DNA of 11,661 bases. It comes from CAKSFT01 sp045603125 (GTDB taxonomy: Bacteria; Bacillota; Clostridia; UBA1381). Where the stretch lies: the NCBI GenBank assembly GCA_045603125.1, contig JAZULN010000093.1, forward strand, positions 1 through 11,661, read 5' to 3'. A model generated the notes under the pieces. That model saw nothing but the letters and a program-made list of their open reading frames with translations. It made no database searches and was not told the origin of the DNA. Shown piece after piece: positions 1 to 6,846 of this stretch (position 1 is its first letter; the number at the start of each line of letters is the position of its first letter). A program made the translations under genes and the position numbers.

Positions 1-1
1 G

Positions 2-1132
2 TCATATTTGGGTAAGCAAGAAGGCTGGATGGCAGAACATATGCTAATCCTAGGCTTAGAAAACCCACAGGGCGAAGTTAAGTATATCTGTGCTGCATTC
101 CCATCAGCTTGCGGTAAGACTAACCTTGCAATGCTTATCCCACCTGAATATTTAAAGGAAAAGGGTTATAAGGTTTGGACAGTTGGTGACGATATTGCAT
201 GGCTTCGAATTGGTCCTGACGGAAGACTTTATGCTATTAACCCTGAAGCCGGTTTCTTCGGTGTTGCTCCAGGTACCAGCGAAAAGACAAACTTTAACGC
301 TTTGGCTGCAACCAAGAAGAACACAATCTTTACAAACGTTGCAATAAACGATGACGATATGACAGTTTGGTGGGAAGGTCTTGATAAGAATCCGCCAGTA
401 AACTGCACAGAATGGAAGGGTAGCAAGGTTAACGGTAAGGAATTTACAGCAGAAGGCAATAAGCTTGCACATCCAAACTCAAGATTTACTGCTCCGGCTG
501 TAAACTGCCCATGTATCTCAAGCGAATTTGAAAACCCTGCAGGTGTTCCGATTAGTGCTATCGTATTCGGTGGAAGACGTGCAAAGACTGCTCCACTTGT
601 ATATCAGGCAAGAGATTGGCAACACGGTGTATTCATTGGTGCTACTATGGCATCAGAAACAACAGCTGCTGCTGCCGGTGCTGTAGGTGTTGTAAGACGT
701 GACCCAATGGCTATGAAGCCATTCGTTGGTTACAACATGGCTGATTACTTCGGTCACTGGTTAGATATGGGTAAGAAGATGGATCCTGCAAAAGCTCCAA
801 AGATATTCCACGTTAACTGGTTCAGACAAGACGATGAAGGTAACTTCATGTGGCCTGGATTCGGTGATAACATGAGAGTTCTTCTTTGGATTTTGGATAG
901 ATGCGATGGTAAGGCAGAGGCAGTTGATAGCCCAATCGGTTATCTTCCAAAGACAATCGATACAACCGACCTTGACATCGATGCAGAGGTTTTAGCAGAA
1001 CTTCTAAGTGTTGATAAGAAGGTATGGCTTGAAGACGTTGAAGACCAGAAGAAGTATTTCGCACAATTCGGTGATAGACTTCCAAAGGAAATCGCAGATG
1101 AATTATATAAGTTAGAAAACAACTTGAAGTAA
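2..1132 (+). CDS. pckG: Phosphoenolpyruvate carboxykinase (GTP), 5' partial
   Basis: This enzyme interconverts oxaloacetate + GTP and phosphoenolpyruvate + CO2 + GDP in the cytosol, linking the C4 acid pool to glycolysis and gluconeogenesis. The frame is open from base 2, so the gene starts outside the window; about 376 residues are visible of the roughly 600 usual for the GTP family. Seen directly: EGWMAEHMLILG, the family P-loop FPSACGKTN near visible residues 33-41 (with the reactive-loop Cys next to Gly-Lys-Thr), the second kinase motif VGDDIAW about 25 residues later, FGGRRAKTAPLVYQARDW, and the C-terminal block NWFRQDDEGNFMWPGFGDN that shapes the nucleotide site. The C-terminus is intact and followed within 10 bases by a terminator, so it ends its transcription unit. 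The ATP-type enzyme is excluded by these motifs. TTG at 8 is not the real start. Confidence 0.97.
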   Translation, partial: SYLGKQEGWMAEHMLILGLENPQGEVKYICAAFPSACGKTNLAMLIPPEYLKEKGYKVWTVGDDIAWLRIGPDGRLYAINPEAGFFGVAPGTSEKTNFNALAATKKNTIFTNVAINDDDMTVWWEGLDKNPPVNCTEWKGSKVNGKEFTAEGNKLAHPNSRFTAPAVNCPCISSEFENPAGVPISAIVFGGRRAKTAPLVYQARDWQHGVFIGATMASETTAAAAGAVGVVRRDPMAMKPFVGYNMADYFGHWLDMGKKMDPAKAPKIFHVNWFRQDDEGNFMWPGFGDNMRVLLWILDRCDGKAEAVDSPIGYLPKTIDTTDLDIDAEVLAELLSVDKKVWLEDVEDQKKYFAQFGDRLPKEIADELYKLENNLK

Positions 1133-1135
1133 TAT

Positions 1136-1164
1136 AAAAACCGCACCCCAAAGGGTGCGGTTTT
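1136..1164 (+). terminator. Rho-independent terminator of pckG
   Basis: A perfect 8-bp GC-rich stem, CCGCACCC (1141-1148) with GGGTGCGG (1153-1160), has a CAAA loop. It is preceded by five A and followed by TTTT. It lies just after the pckG stop codon. Confidence 0.93.
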
Positions 1165-1263
1165 CATTATGCAATAAAAGGGGATTTAAAAAGTCCAGAC
1201 CGAGGTTGTGCTTTTACAGTTTACTTTTTTGATTCGCCTAAATTTTTACAAGTAAAATTTTCC

Positions 1264-1292
1264 TTGCAATTTATATTTTTTTGTGTTATACT
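1264..1292 (+). promoter_or_regulatory. Sigma-A promoter of the 1297-1468 RNA
   Basis: A -35 box TTGCAA (1264-1269) and a -10 box TATACT (1287-1292) are separated by exactly 17 bases. The expected start, about 1297-1299, is exactly where the long closing helix of the downstream RNA begins. No ribosome binding site or open reading frame follows. Confidence 0.75.
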
Positions 1293-1296
1293 AAAT

Positions 1297-1468
1297 GTGC
1301 GACATAAATCTTAATACCTGACTTATCTCATATAAGTGTGTATTTTTTTACCCTTTTGGTAAAAGTGCATGCTCTATTTCGCATACTTGTATGAGATGTC
1401 GAGATTTGTGTCGCAGCAAGCGGAGTCATGCATTTTTCGGTGCGTGGCTTAGGCTGCGCACTTTTTTT
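1297..1468 (+). ncRNA. Structured, probably pseudoknotted small RNA of unrecognised family
   Basis: This segment of about 170 nt has a consensus promoter at its 5' end, an intrinsic terminator at its 3' end and no reading frame of note. Seen by pairing: closing helix 1298-1311 with 1402-1415 (14 bp, one G-U); an asymmetric internal loop (1312-1324 against 1398-1401); a second helix 1325-1340 with 1382-1397 (16 bp, two G-U); and, in the apical loop, a 7-bp hairpin TTTTACC/GGTAAAA (1346-1352 with 1358-1364). The rest of the apical loop (1366-1374, TGCATGCTC) can pair with 1423-1432 in the 3' tail, giving 9 bp around one bulged T, a pseudoknot. The adjacent gene lies on the other strand, so this is not the leader of a nearby gene. 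I could not match it to tmRNA, SRP RNA, RNase P or a riboswitch I know. 6S RNA and the raiA-motif RNA have broadly similar sizes and remain to be tested. Confidence 0.72.
1440..1468 (+). terminator. Intrinsic terminator of the structured RNA
   Basis: The stem 1440-1448 (GTGCGTGGC) pairs with 1453-1461 over 9 bp including two G-U wobbles. The loop is TTAG and seven T follow (1462-1468). The 5' arm GTGCG repeats the presumed first bases of the RNA (1297-1301), so the 5' end could in principle compete for the 3' arm. Confidence 0.85.
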
Positions 1469-1507
1469 GATTTAAGGAAACCTCGATTGTTGTCACACAT
1501 TTTAGGG

Positions 1508-1538
1508 AAAGGGGCTGTATATTTTTACAGCCCCTTTT
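1508..1538 (-). terminator. Terminator of the ABC exporter gene (possibly bidirectional)
   Basis: GGGGCTGTA (1511-1519) and TACAGCCCC (1526-1534) form a perfect 9-bp stem with a 6-base loop, extended by AAA/TTT on the flanks. It sits nine bases past the stop codon of the minus-strand gene. U tracts are short both ways (three on the minus strand, four on the plus), so it may work in both directions. Confidence 0.75.
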
Positions 1539-1546
1539 AAATTATC

Positions 1547-3193
1547 TTAAATTTGTTCTTCTCCTAAAATCCTCACAGTATTATCACAAATATCTAACGC
1601 CGCTTGTTTGTGAGATACAATAATACAGGTCTTGTCGGTCATATCCTTTAGCGATTTTAAAAGTTCAGCCTCGGTATCCGAGTCAAGTGCCGAGGTAGAT
1701 TCGTCGAGTAAAAGTACGGGTGAGTTATAAAGAATTGCTCTTGCGATTGAAAGCCTTTGTGCCTGACCTTCCGAAAGTCCAAGCCCCTTTTCGCCGATGT
1801 AGGTGTCAAGCCCATCTTCCAAGGTTTCGATAAATTCCCAAATGCAGGCAGCCTTTGCACTCTTTATAATTTCCTCATCAGTTACATCCGAATTGGCAAA
1901 AGCGATGTTTTCACGAATAGTTCCGGATAGCACCAGATTTCCTTGAGGCACATATGAGAAAAGCGAGCGTGTGCTTTTGCCTAAGGTGTATTCTTTTCCT
2001 TGTGATTTTAAATAAATTCTACCTGAAGTAGGAGTAAGTATTCCAAGCATCAGTTTTATTGCGGTACTCTTACCAATTCCCGACTCTCCGGCAATGGCGG
2101 TGAACTCACCAATCTTGAAAGAAAAATTCATAACCGAAATCTTAGAATCTTCATTATATGAAAAACGTACATTTTCAAATACAATCTCCTCGGCATTCTT
2201 ATAAATGTCCTGAGGGAGAGTGTCGCCTGAGATTTTTTCATCTTTTAGGTTTTCAAGCTCAATTAGGCGTTCTGCCGAGGCAAACATTGAAAATACCTGA
2301 GGTATAAGGCTCGAAACACTCTTAAATGGTGCCTGAATCTGATTTACAAGTTGTAGGATTGCGGTAACGTCACCAAAGGTAAGAAGTCCTATCGATAATT
2401 TATACGCACCATAGGCAAGTGAGAAATAGTATCCGGCGTTGAAGATGATGAACATTGCAATGGTTGATACTACCGAAACCGATGTACGTTTGATTCTTAA
2501 TTTGTAGCTTTTTCTCTGCAACTCCTCGCTATGGTCTAAAACTGTATCTTCATTGGAAAAAGATTTTACAACTAACAGATTTTGTAGCATTTCAAGCATA
2601 AATGATTGAGTTTTTCCGTTAGCTTCCTGACACTGTTTGTGTAAAGCTTTGAACTTTACACTATATAATCTCGCTCCAATGAAAACCAAGGGCCCGACTG
2701 CTAAAATGATAAGTGCCAGAGTCTTTTCAATAGTGTATAAATAGATAAAACCGCCGATGATACTGGTTAGGAATAATGCTGCTGACGGGATTATGGTTAT
2801 AACTCCTGTTACTATTACCGAAACGTCATTATTCAGGCGGTTTAAAAGCTCGCCGGAATGATATTTTGATAAAGCCAGATAGTCTTTATTTACAAGATTT
2901 TTAAAGATTGTTCTTTTTAGTGAGATTTCGAGTTTTGACGATGCGTGAACATTTATGTAACTTGTAAAAATCTGGGTAAGAAGACGAATAAGTAACAGAA
3001 CCACCAATAATATGCAGGCATTTAGCATTTTACCCTGTGTCGTTTTTGTGGCAATATTTATAACATCTCTAGATACCGAAACGAATTTTAACGATATCAA
3101 TGACAAGAATATACTTGTTGCAGTAAGGATTATGATGTAAGGTATTGAACCTTTACCGTTTTTTATAAGCCATTTTAAGTTTGAATTTTTCAC
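1547..3193 (-). CDS. ABC exporter, fused membrane and ATPase domains
   Basis: A single-chain ABC exporter half-transporter (548 aa), expected to dimerise in the cytoplasmic membrane and drive export of an unknown substrate by ATP hydrolysis. The first ~310 residues carry about six hydrophobic segments (near 17-41, 56-80, 130-155, 158-175, 243-265, 270-290), the type IV exporter fold. The ATPase domain follows from about 336: Walker A GESGIGKST (369-377), Q-loop Gln417, signature LSEGQ (473-477), Walker B LLLDE with catalytic Glu498, and switch His528. All key residues are present, so it should be active. The start is GTG, chosen because AAAAAAGGAG lies seven bases upstream and the hydrophobic segment follows properly. 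It is monocistronic, divergent from murA. The substrate cannot be read from the sequence: peptide, lipid or drug exporters of the MsbA/LmrA type are all possible. Confidence 0.94.
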   Translation of the reverse strand: MKNSNLKWLIKNGKGSIPYIIILTATSIFLSLISLKFVSVSRDVINIATKTTQGKMLNACILLVVLLLIRLLTQIFTSYINVHASSKLEISLKRTIFKNLVNKDYLALSKYHSGELLNRLNNDVSVIVTGVITIIPSAALFLTSIIGGFIYLYTIEKTLALIILAVGPLVFIGARLYSVKFKALHKQCQEANGKTQSFMLEMLQNLLVVKSFSNEDTVLDHSEELQRKSYKLRIKRTSVSVVSTIAMFIIFNAGYYFSLAYGAYKLSIGLLTFGDVTAILQLVNQIQAPFKSVSSLIPQVFSMFASAERLIELENLKDEKISGDTLPQDIYKNAEEIVFENVRFSYNEDSKISVMNFSFKIGEFTAIAGESGIGKSTAIKLMLGILTPTSGRIYLKSQGKEYTLGKSTRSLFSYVPQGNLVLSGTIRENIAFANSDVTDEEIIKSAKAACIWEFIETLEDGLDTYIGEKGLGLSEGQAQRLSIARAILYNSPVLLLDESTSALDSDTEAELLKSLKDMTDKTCIIVSHKQAALDICDNTVRILGEEQI

Positions 3194-3229
3194 TTTTTAG
3201 CTCCTTTTTTCTAGTGTTTTCTAAACTAC

Positions 3230-3258
3230 AGTATATACTAAAAAAAAGAATATTTCAA
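3230..3258 (-). promoter_or_regulatory. Promoter of the ABC exporter gene
   Basis: On the minus strand a -35 TTGAAA (3258-3253) is followed after 17 bases by the -10 TATACT (3235-3230). This leaves a leader of roughly 30 bases before the GTG start. It is back to back with the murA promoter. Confidence 0.7.
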
Positions 3259-3308
3259 CCATAAATTTAAAATTTGCATAAATATAAGTATATAATTTAA
3301 ATTAACTA

Positions 3309-3337
3309 TTGATTTTTTGTGCCTTTAATGTTATAAT
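3309..3337 (+). promoter_or_regulatory. Promoter of the murA-divIB unit
   Basis: TTGATT (3309-3314), a 17-base spacer and a perfect TATAAT (3332-3337). A second TATAAT at 3344-3349 has no matching -35 box. The untranslated leader would be about 95 bases long. Confidence 0.68.
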
Positions 3338-3440
3338 GTGTGATATAATACTGTGAGTATTGTTTTTTGGAAGCTATCACAAAAAATCTCCAGAGTCATA
3401 TTTATATAATACTGATATGATCTTGGAGGTGACCTTAAAA

Positions 3441-4697
3441 ATGTCGAGGCTTATAATAAAGGGCGGCAATAAGCTGGAAGGAGAAATTGATACGCAAGGT
3501 TCGAAGAACTCGGTTTTACCAATTCTTGCCGCAACGATATTAAACGGGGGAAAAAGTGTTATAAATAACTGCCCGGAATTGAGTGATGTTAAAATCACCG
3601 TTAAGGTTTTAGAAAGCCTTGGGTGTAAGGTGAAGCGGGTTGGTAAGGTTTTGATGGTGGATTCGGAAAATGTTTCGGAATTTACCATACCTGATGATCT
3701 TATGCGGCAGATGCGTTCGTCAATAATTTTCTTGGGTGCAATTTTAGCACGCTGTAAAAAGGCGGTTGTATCACTTCCCGGGGGTTGTGAAATTGGGAAC
3801 CGACCTATCGATTTGCATTTGAAAGCGTTGAAACAGTTGGGTGTTAAAATAACTGAATCCCATGGGTACATAACCTGCGAAAGCGAAAAAACTCACGGAG
3901 AGAATATTCATCTCGATTTTCCGAGCGTTGGTGCTACCGAAAACATAATGCTGGCAGCAAGTCTTACGGAGGGAACGACAGTTATTTCAAATGCTGCACG
4001 TGAGCCTGAAATCGTAGATTTAGAGAACTTTTTAAACAGAATGGGCGCAAGGATTTCGGGTGCCGGCAGCGACATTATCAGAATAGACGGTGTTAAAAAG
4101 CTCTATGGTGTTGAGCATACCATAATTCCTGATAGAATTGTTGGTGCGACTTATCTTTTAGCGGGTGCCATCACCGGTGGAAACATAATTTTAAGAAACA
4201 CAAACGCCGGACATATGGGTGCGATAATCAGTGCACTAAAGGATATGGGATGTAAGATTTACTCGGAAAAGTCCCGAACTGTTCTGACTGTTCAGAAAAA
4301 CAGATTAAAAGCCACCGAAAAGCTTTTGACTATGCCATACCCTGGATTTCCCACCGATATCCAGTCGCCTTTTATGGCGTTATCAACCATTGCAGAAGGA
4401 ACCAGCATATTTGTGGAAAATATTTTTGAAAACCGTTATCAGCACGTGGAGGAGCTTGTCAGAATGGGTGCTGATATCAGAGTTGACGGACGGGTTTCGG
4501 TTGTGTGTGGAGTAAAAACCTTGAGCGGAGCAAAGGTGGTAGCAAAAGAACTAAGAGGAGGTGCCGCTTTAGTACTTGCCGGACTTACGGCTGAGGGTGT
4601 AACCGAAATTGACAACATAAAATTTATTGACAGAGGCTATGAGGAGATAGAAAAATACTTGGGTGTGTGTGGTGCAAATATTCGTAGGGAGGAGTGA
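3441..4697 (+). CDS. murA: UDP-N-acetylglucosamine 1-carboxyvinyltransferase
   Basis: First committed step of peptidoglycan synthesis: transfers enolpyruvate from PEP to UDP-GlcNAc in the cytosol; the target of fosfomycin. The protein is 418 aa, the usual family length. Residues seen: Lys22-Asn23 in QGSKN, the mobile catalytic loop LPGGCEIGNRPIDLH with catalytic Cys116 (Cys, not the resistant Asp), PGFPTD with general base Asp306, and DRGYE with Arg398. The two inside-out alpha/beta domains are complete. The start is ATG 3441 because GGAGGTGA lies eight bases before it; the frame is open further upstream, but the TTG at 3360 and the ATG at 3417 lack a binding site and would add unrelated residues. 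It is followed after four bases by divIB, whose binding site lies inside the murA 3' end, so the two are translated together. Many Clostridia carry two MurA paralogues; this one sits in the division-gene context. Confidence 0.97.
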   Translation: MSRLIIKGGNKLEGEIDTQGSKNSVLPILAATILNGGKSVINNCPELSDVKITVKVLESLGCKVKRVGKVLMVDSENVSEFTIPDDLMRQMRSSIIFLGAILARCKKAVVSLPGGCEIGNRPIDLHLKALKQLGVKITESHGYITCESEKTHGENIHLDFPSVGATENIMLAASLTEGTTVISNAAREPEIVDLENFLNRMGARISGAGSDIIRIDGVKKLYGVEHTIIPDRIVGATYLLAGAITGGNIILRNTNAGHMGAIISALKDMGCKIYSEKSRTVLTVQKNRLKATEKLLTMPYPGFPTDIQSPFMALSTIAEGTSIFVENIFENRYQHVEELVRMGADIRVDGRVSVVCGVKTLSGAKVVAKELRGGAALVLAGLTAEGVTEIDNIKFIDRGYEEIEKYLGVCGANIRREE

Positions 4698-4701
4698 TAT
4701 T

Positions 4702-5484
4702 GTGTCGGATTCTACACAGGAAAACATAAGAAAACGTCATCTTGAAAGAAGAAGACGTCGTATTATAGAGATGAGACGCAGAAGAATTATAACTATATCA
4801 CTACTCGTTTTAATAGTTTTTTGCATAATAATCTTTTTCACACCGATATTTAAAGTGCGAAGGATTGAGATTTTAGGTAACCAAAGGGTAGCTGCCACAG
4901 AGATTGAGTCAAGATTAGAGCCGTGTATGGGCAAAAATATTTTTAGATTCGGAACTAAAAAACCGATAAATAATATTAAAACCATTGCCTATATAGACAC
5001 GGTTTCAATAAAAAAATCGCCTTTTAAAAGTAAGATTACCGTAACGGTTACAGAATGTGAGCCGGCGGCATATATCGAGGTGGGCGAGAAAAATATAATA
5101 CTTGACAAAAACATGAAAGTCCTAGAGATTGTGGAAAAGGTTGAGATGGAAATACCGGTTATTAAAGACGTTACGGCATCAGGAGTAAATCTTGGGGCAG
5201 TTGTTAGTCTTCAAAACGATTCCACGCTTAATGCAGTCAAGACTTGTATTAACGAAATGTCGGATGAGGGGATAATATCGGGTGTAAAGTATATTTCCTT
5301 TAAGGAGCTTTCGAACATAACGTTTAATTATCAGGACAGACTTGACGTTAAATGCGGCAGAATTGAAAATTTTGAAAAAAAGATTAAGATTTTTAATCAG
5401 GCAATAAATAGTCCGAAGCTTACAGAGAAATCACGCGGAACCATAGATTTAAGTGTTACGGGGCAGGCTGTATATACTCCGTAA
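4702..5484 (+). CDS. divIB: Cell division protein DivIB/FtsQ
   Basis: A bitopic division protein (260 aa) that joins the septal wall machinery, with FtsL and DivIC/FtsB as the usual partners. The start is GTG 4702, with AGGGAGG and GGAG ending seven bases before it; the longer frame from 4663 would overlap murA and lacks a binding site. Seen in order: a very basic cytoplasmic tail with two runs of arginines (about residues 10-28), one membrane helix (about 29-48), then FKVRRIEILGN opening a POTRA domain (about 50-120) and the DivIB/FtsQ beta domain (to ~235). The short C-terminal tail ends in GQAVYTP. The sequence is weakly conserved, as is normal in this family; the call rests on topology, the POTRA opening and the location between murA and ftsZ. 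Confidence 0.9.
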   Translation: MSDSTQENIRKRHLERRRRRIIEMRRRRIITISLLVLIVFCIIIFFTPIFKVRRIEILGNQRVAATEIESRLEPCMGKNIFRFGTKKPINNIKTIAYIDTVSIKKSPFKSKITVTVTECEPAAYIEVGEKNIILDKNMKVLEIVEKVEMEIPVIKDVTASGVNLGAVVSLQNDSTLNAVKTCINEMSDEGIISGVKYISFKELSNITFNYQDRLDVKCGRIENFEKKIKIFNQAINSPKLTEKSRGTIDLSVTGQAVYTP

Positions 5485-5571
5485 AATTTAGTAAAAATCA
5501 ATTAAAAAACCAAAAAATATGACGAGATTTTAAAAAAATTGAAAATTTTTTAAATAAATTGAAAATAACTA

Positions 5572-5600
5572 TTGAATAAATTTAAAAAACATAGTAAAAT
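5572..5600 (+). promoter_or_regulatory. Extra promoter in front of ftsZ
   Basis: TTGAAT (5572-5577), 17 bases, TAAAAT (5595-5600). It lies in the very AT-rich 147-base gap after divIB. Phased A/T tracts just upstream, including an AT-only 8-bp inverted repeat at 5533-5551, may bend the DNA or act as an UP element. It would let ftsZ be expressed above the level of murA-divIB. Confidence 0.6.
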
Positions 5601-5631
5601 GATATTAGGTAATTTTAAGGAGGATAAAAAA

Positions 5632-6780
5632 ATGAGCAATATAGAAATCAACATAGTACCAACTCAACCGGTTGACGGTGCAAGAATAAAGGTTATTGGT
5701 GTTGGCGGTGGCGGAAACAACGCTGTTGACAGAATGATTGAAACAGGCGTTGCAAATGCTGAATTTATTTCGGTAAACACAGATTTACAACAACTTAAAA
5801 ACGGCAAAGCAAAAACAAAGCTTCAAATCGGAACCAGACTAACAGCAGGTCTTGGTGCCGGTGCAAAGCCTGAAGTTGGCAGAAAGGCTGCAGAAGAACA
5901 AGAAAATGAATTAAAAGAATTTTTAGCTGACACTGAAATGGTATTTATAACTGCCGGTATGGGCGGCGGAACAGGTACAGGTGCGGCTCCTGTAGTTGCA
6001 AAGATTGCAAAGAGTATGGGAATACTTACCGTTGCAGTTGTAACAAAGCCATTCTTCTTTGAAGGCCCTCAGAGAATGAAGAATGCTTTAGCCGGTATCG
6101 AGGAATTAAGCCAGAATGTTGACGCTATCGTTACAATTCCAAACGACCTACTATTAAAGACTGCAGATAAGAAGATTTCTTTAAAGGATTCATTTAAGCT
6201 TGCCGATGAAGTGTTGCGTCAGGGTGTTGAAGGTATCATCGAAGTTATTGCACAAAACGGTATCATCAGCTGTGACTTTGCTGACGTTTGCACAATTATG
6301 AAGGATTCAGGCGTTGCTCATATGGGTATAGGTATCGGTAAGGGCGAAAATGCGGCTCAAGACGCTGTCAGAGCGGCAATCGAAAGTCCATTGCTAGAAA
6401 CCAGTATTTCGGGTGCTGCAAATGTGCTTTTAAATATCACAGGCGGCACAGAATTCTCGTTGGTAGATATGGAAAGTGTTTCAAGTGTTGTAAGAGAAAT
6501 GGTTTCTCAGGATGCAACAATTATCGTTGGTACTGCAGTTGATGAAAACTTGAAGGATGAGATTAAGGTTACATTGGTTGCAACCGGTTTAAATGCTGAA
6601 ATCAGAAGAAATGAAACTCAAAAGTCATCAGGTGCAACATTCAAGAGACCTGTTCAGGAATCAGGATTCCAATCAAAGATGCCTTCATTCTCAGCAGATG
6701 ATGATAACGCAATCTTCTCAAGAACCCTAAAGCCGGGAATGGAAAATGTAAATGTTCCATCATTTTTGAAGAAAGACTAA
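5632..6780 (+). CDS. ftsZ: Cell division GTPase FtsZ
   Basis: Tubulin-like GTPase that forms the cytokinetic Z ring and recruits the septal wall machinery. 382 aa, normal length. The start is ATG 5632, with AAGGAGG eight bases upstream. Motifs in order: GVGGGGNNAVDRM (residues 23-35), NTDLQQL (49-55), GLGAGAKPEVGRKAAEE, the tubulin signature GGGTGTG (111-117), the TIPNDLL loop, and the catalytic T7 loop at 213-218 reading SCDFAD. Asp215 and Asp218 are kept, but the usual Asn of the NxDxxD motif is Ser213. After the C-terminal subdomain comes a linker of about 45 residues and the conserved tail peptide NVPSFLKKD, the docking site for partners such as FtsA or SepF. It is the last gene before a strong terminator, downstream of murA and divIB, and has its own promoter. 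Confidence 0.98.
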   Translation: MSNIEINIVPTQPVDGARIKVIGVGGGGNNAVDRMIETGVANAEFISVNTDLQQLKNGKAKTKLQIGTRLTAGLGAGAKPEVGRKAAEEQENELKEFLADTEMVFITAGMGGGTGTGAAPVVAKIAKSMGILTVAVVTKPFFFEGPQRMKNALAGIEELSQNVDAIVTIPNDLLLKTADKKISLKDSFKLADEVLRQGVEGIIEVIAQNGIISCDFADVCTIMKDSGVAHMGIGIGKGENAAQDAVRAAIESPLLETSISGAANVLLNITGGTEFSLVDMESVSSVVREMVSQDATIIVGTAVDENLKDEIKVTLVATGLNAEIRRNETQKSSGATFKRPVQESGFQSKMPSFSADDDNAIFSRTLKPGMENVNVPSFLKKD

Positions 6781-6796
6781 TTAAATAAGAAAGAAT

Positions 6797-6830
6797 AAAA
6801 ACTCTCATGTTTTAAGCATGGGAGTTTTTT
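6797..6830 (+). terminator. Terminator of ftsZ
   Basis: ACTCTCATG (6801-6809) pairs with CATGGGAGT (6817-6825) over 9 bp with one G-T wobble, preceded by an A run and followed by six T. It ends only 16 bases before the rluA-type gene start, so that gene depends on read-through or an unrecognised promoter. Confidence 0.9.
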
Positions 6831-6846
6831 AGAAAGTGAAGAAAAA

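Noticed and set aside
152..472. Minus-strand open frames opposite pckG (also 229-459, 846-1151, 940-1167)
   Set aside because: They lie antisense inside a clearly coding gene, have no ribosome sites and encode no recognisable domain.
3360..3440. Upstream extension of murA to TTG 3360 or ATG 3417
   Set aside because: The only good ribosome site is GGAGGTGA before ATG 3441, and the added residues match nothing in the MurA family.
5572..5631. Upstream extension of ftsZ to TTG 5572
   Set aside because: That codon is part of the proposed -35 box; the AAGGAGG site selects ATG 5632.
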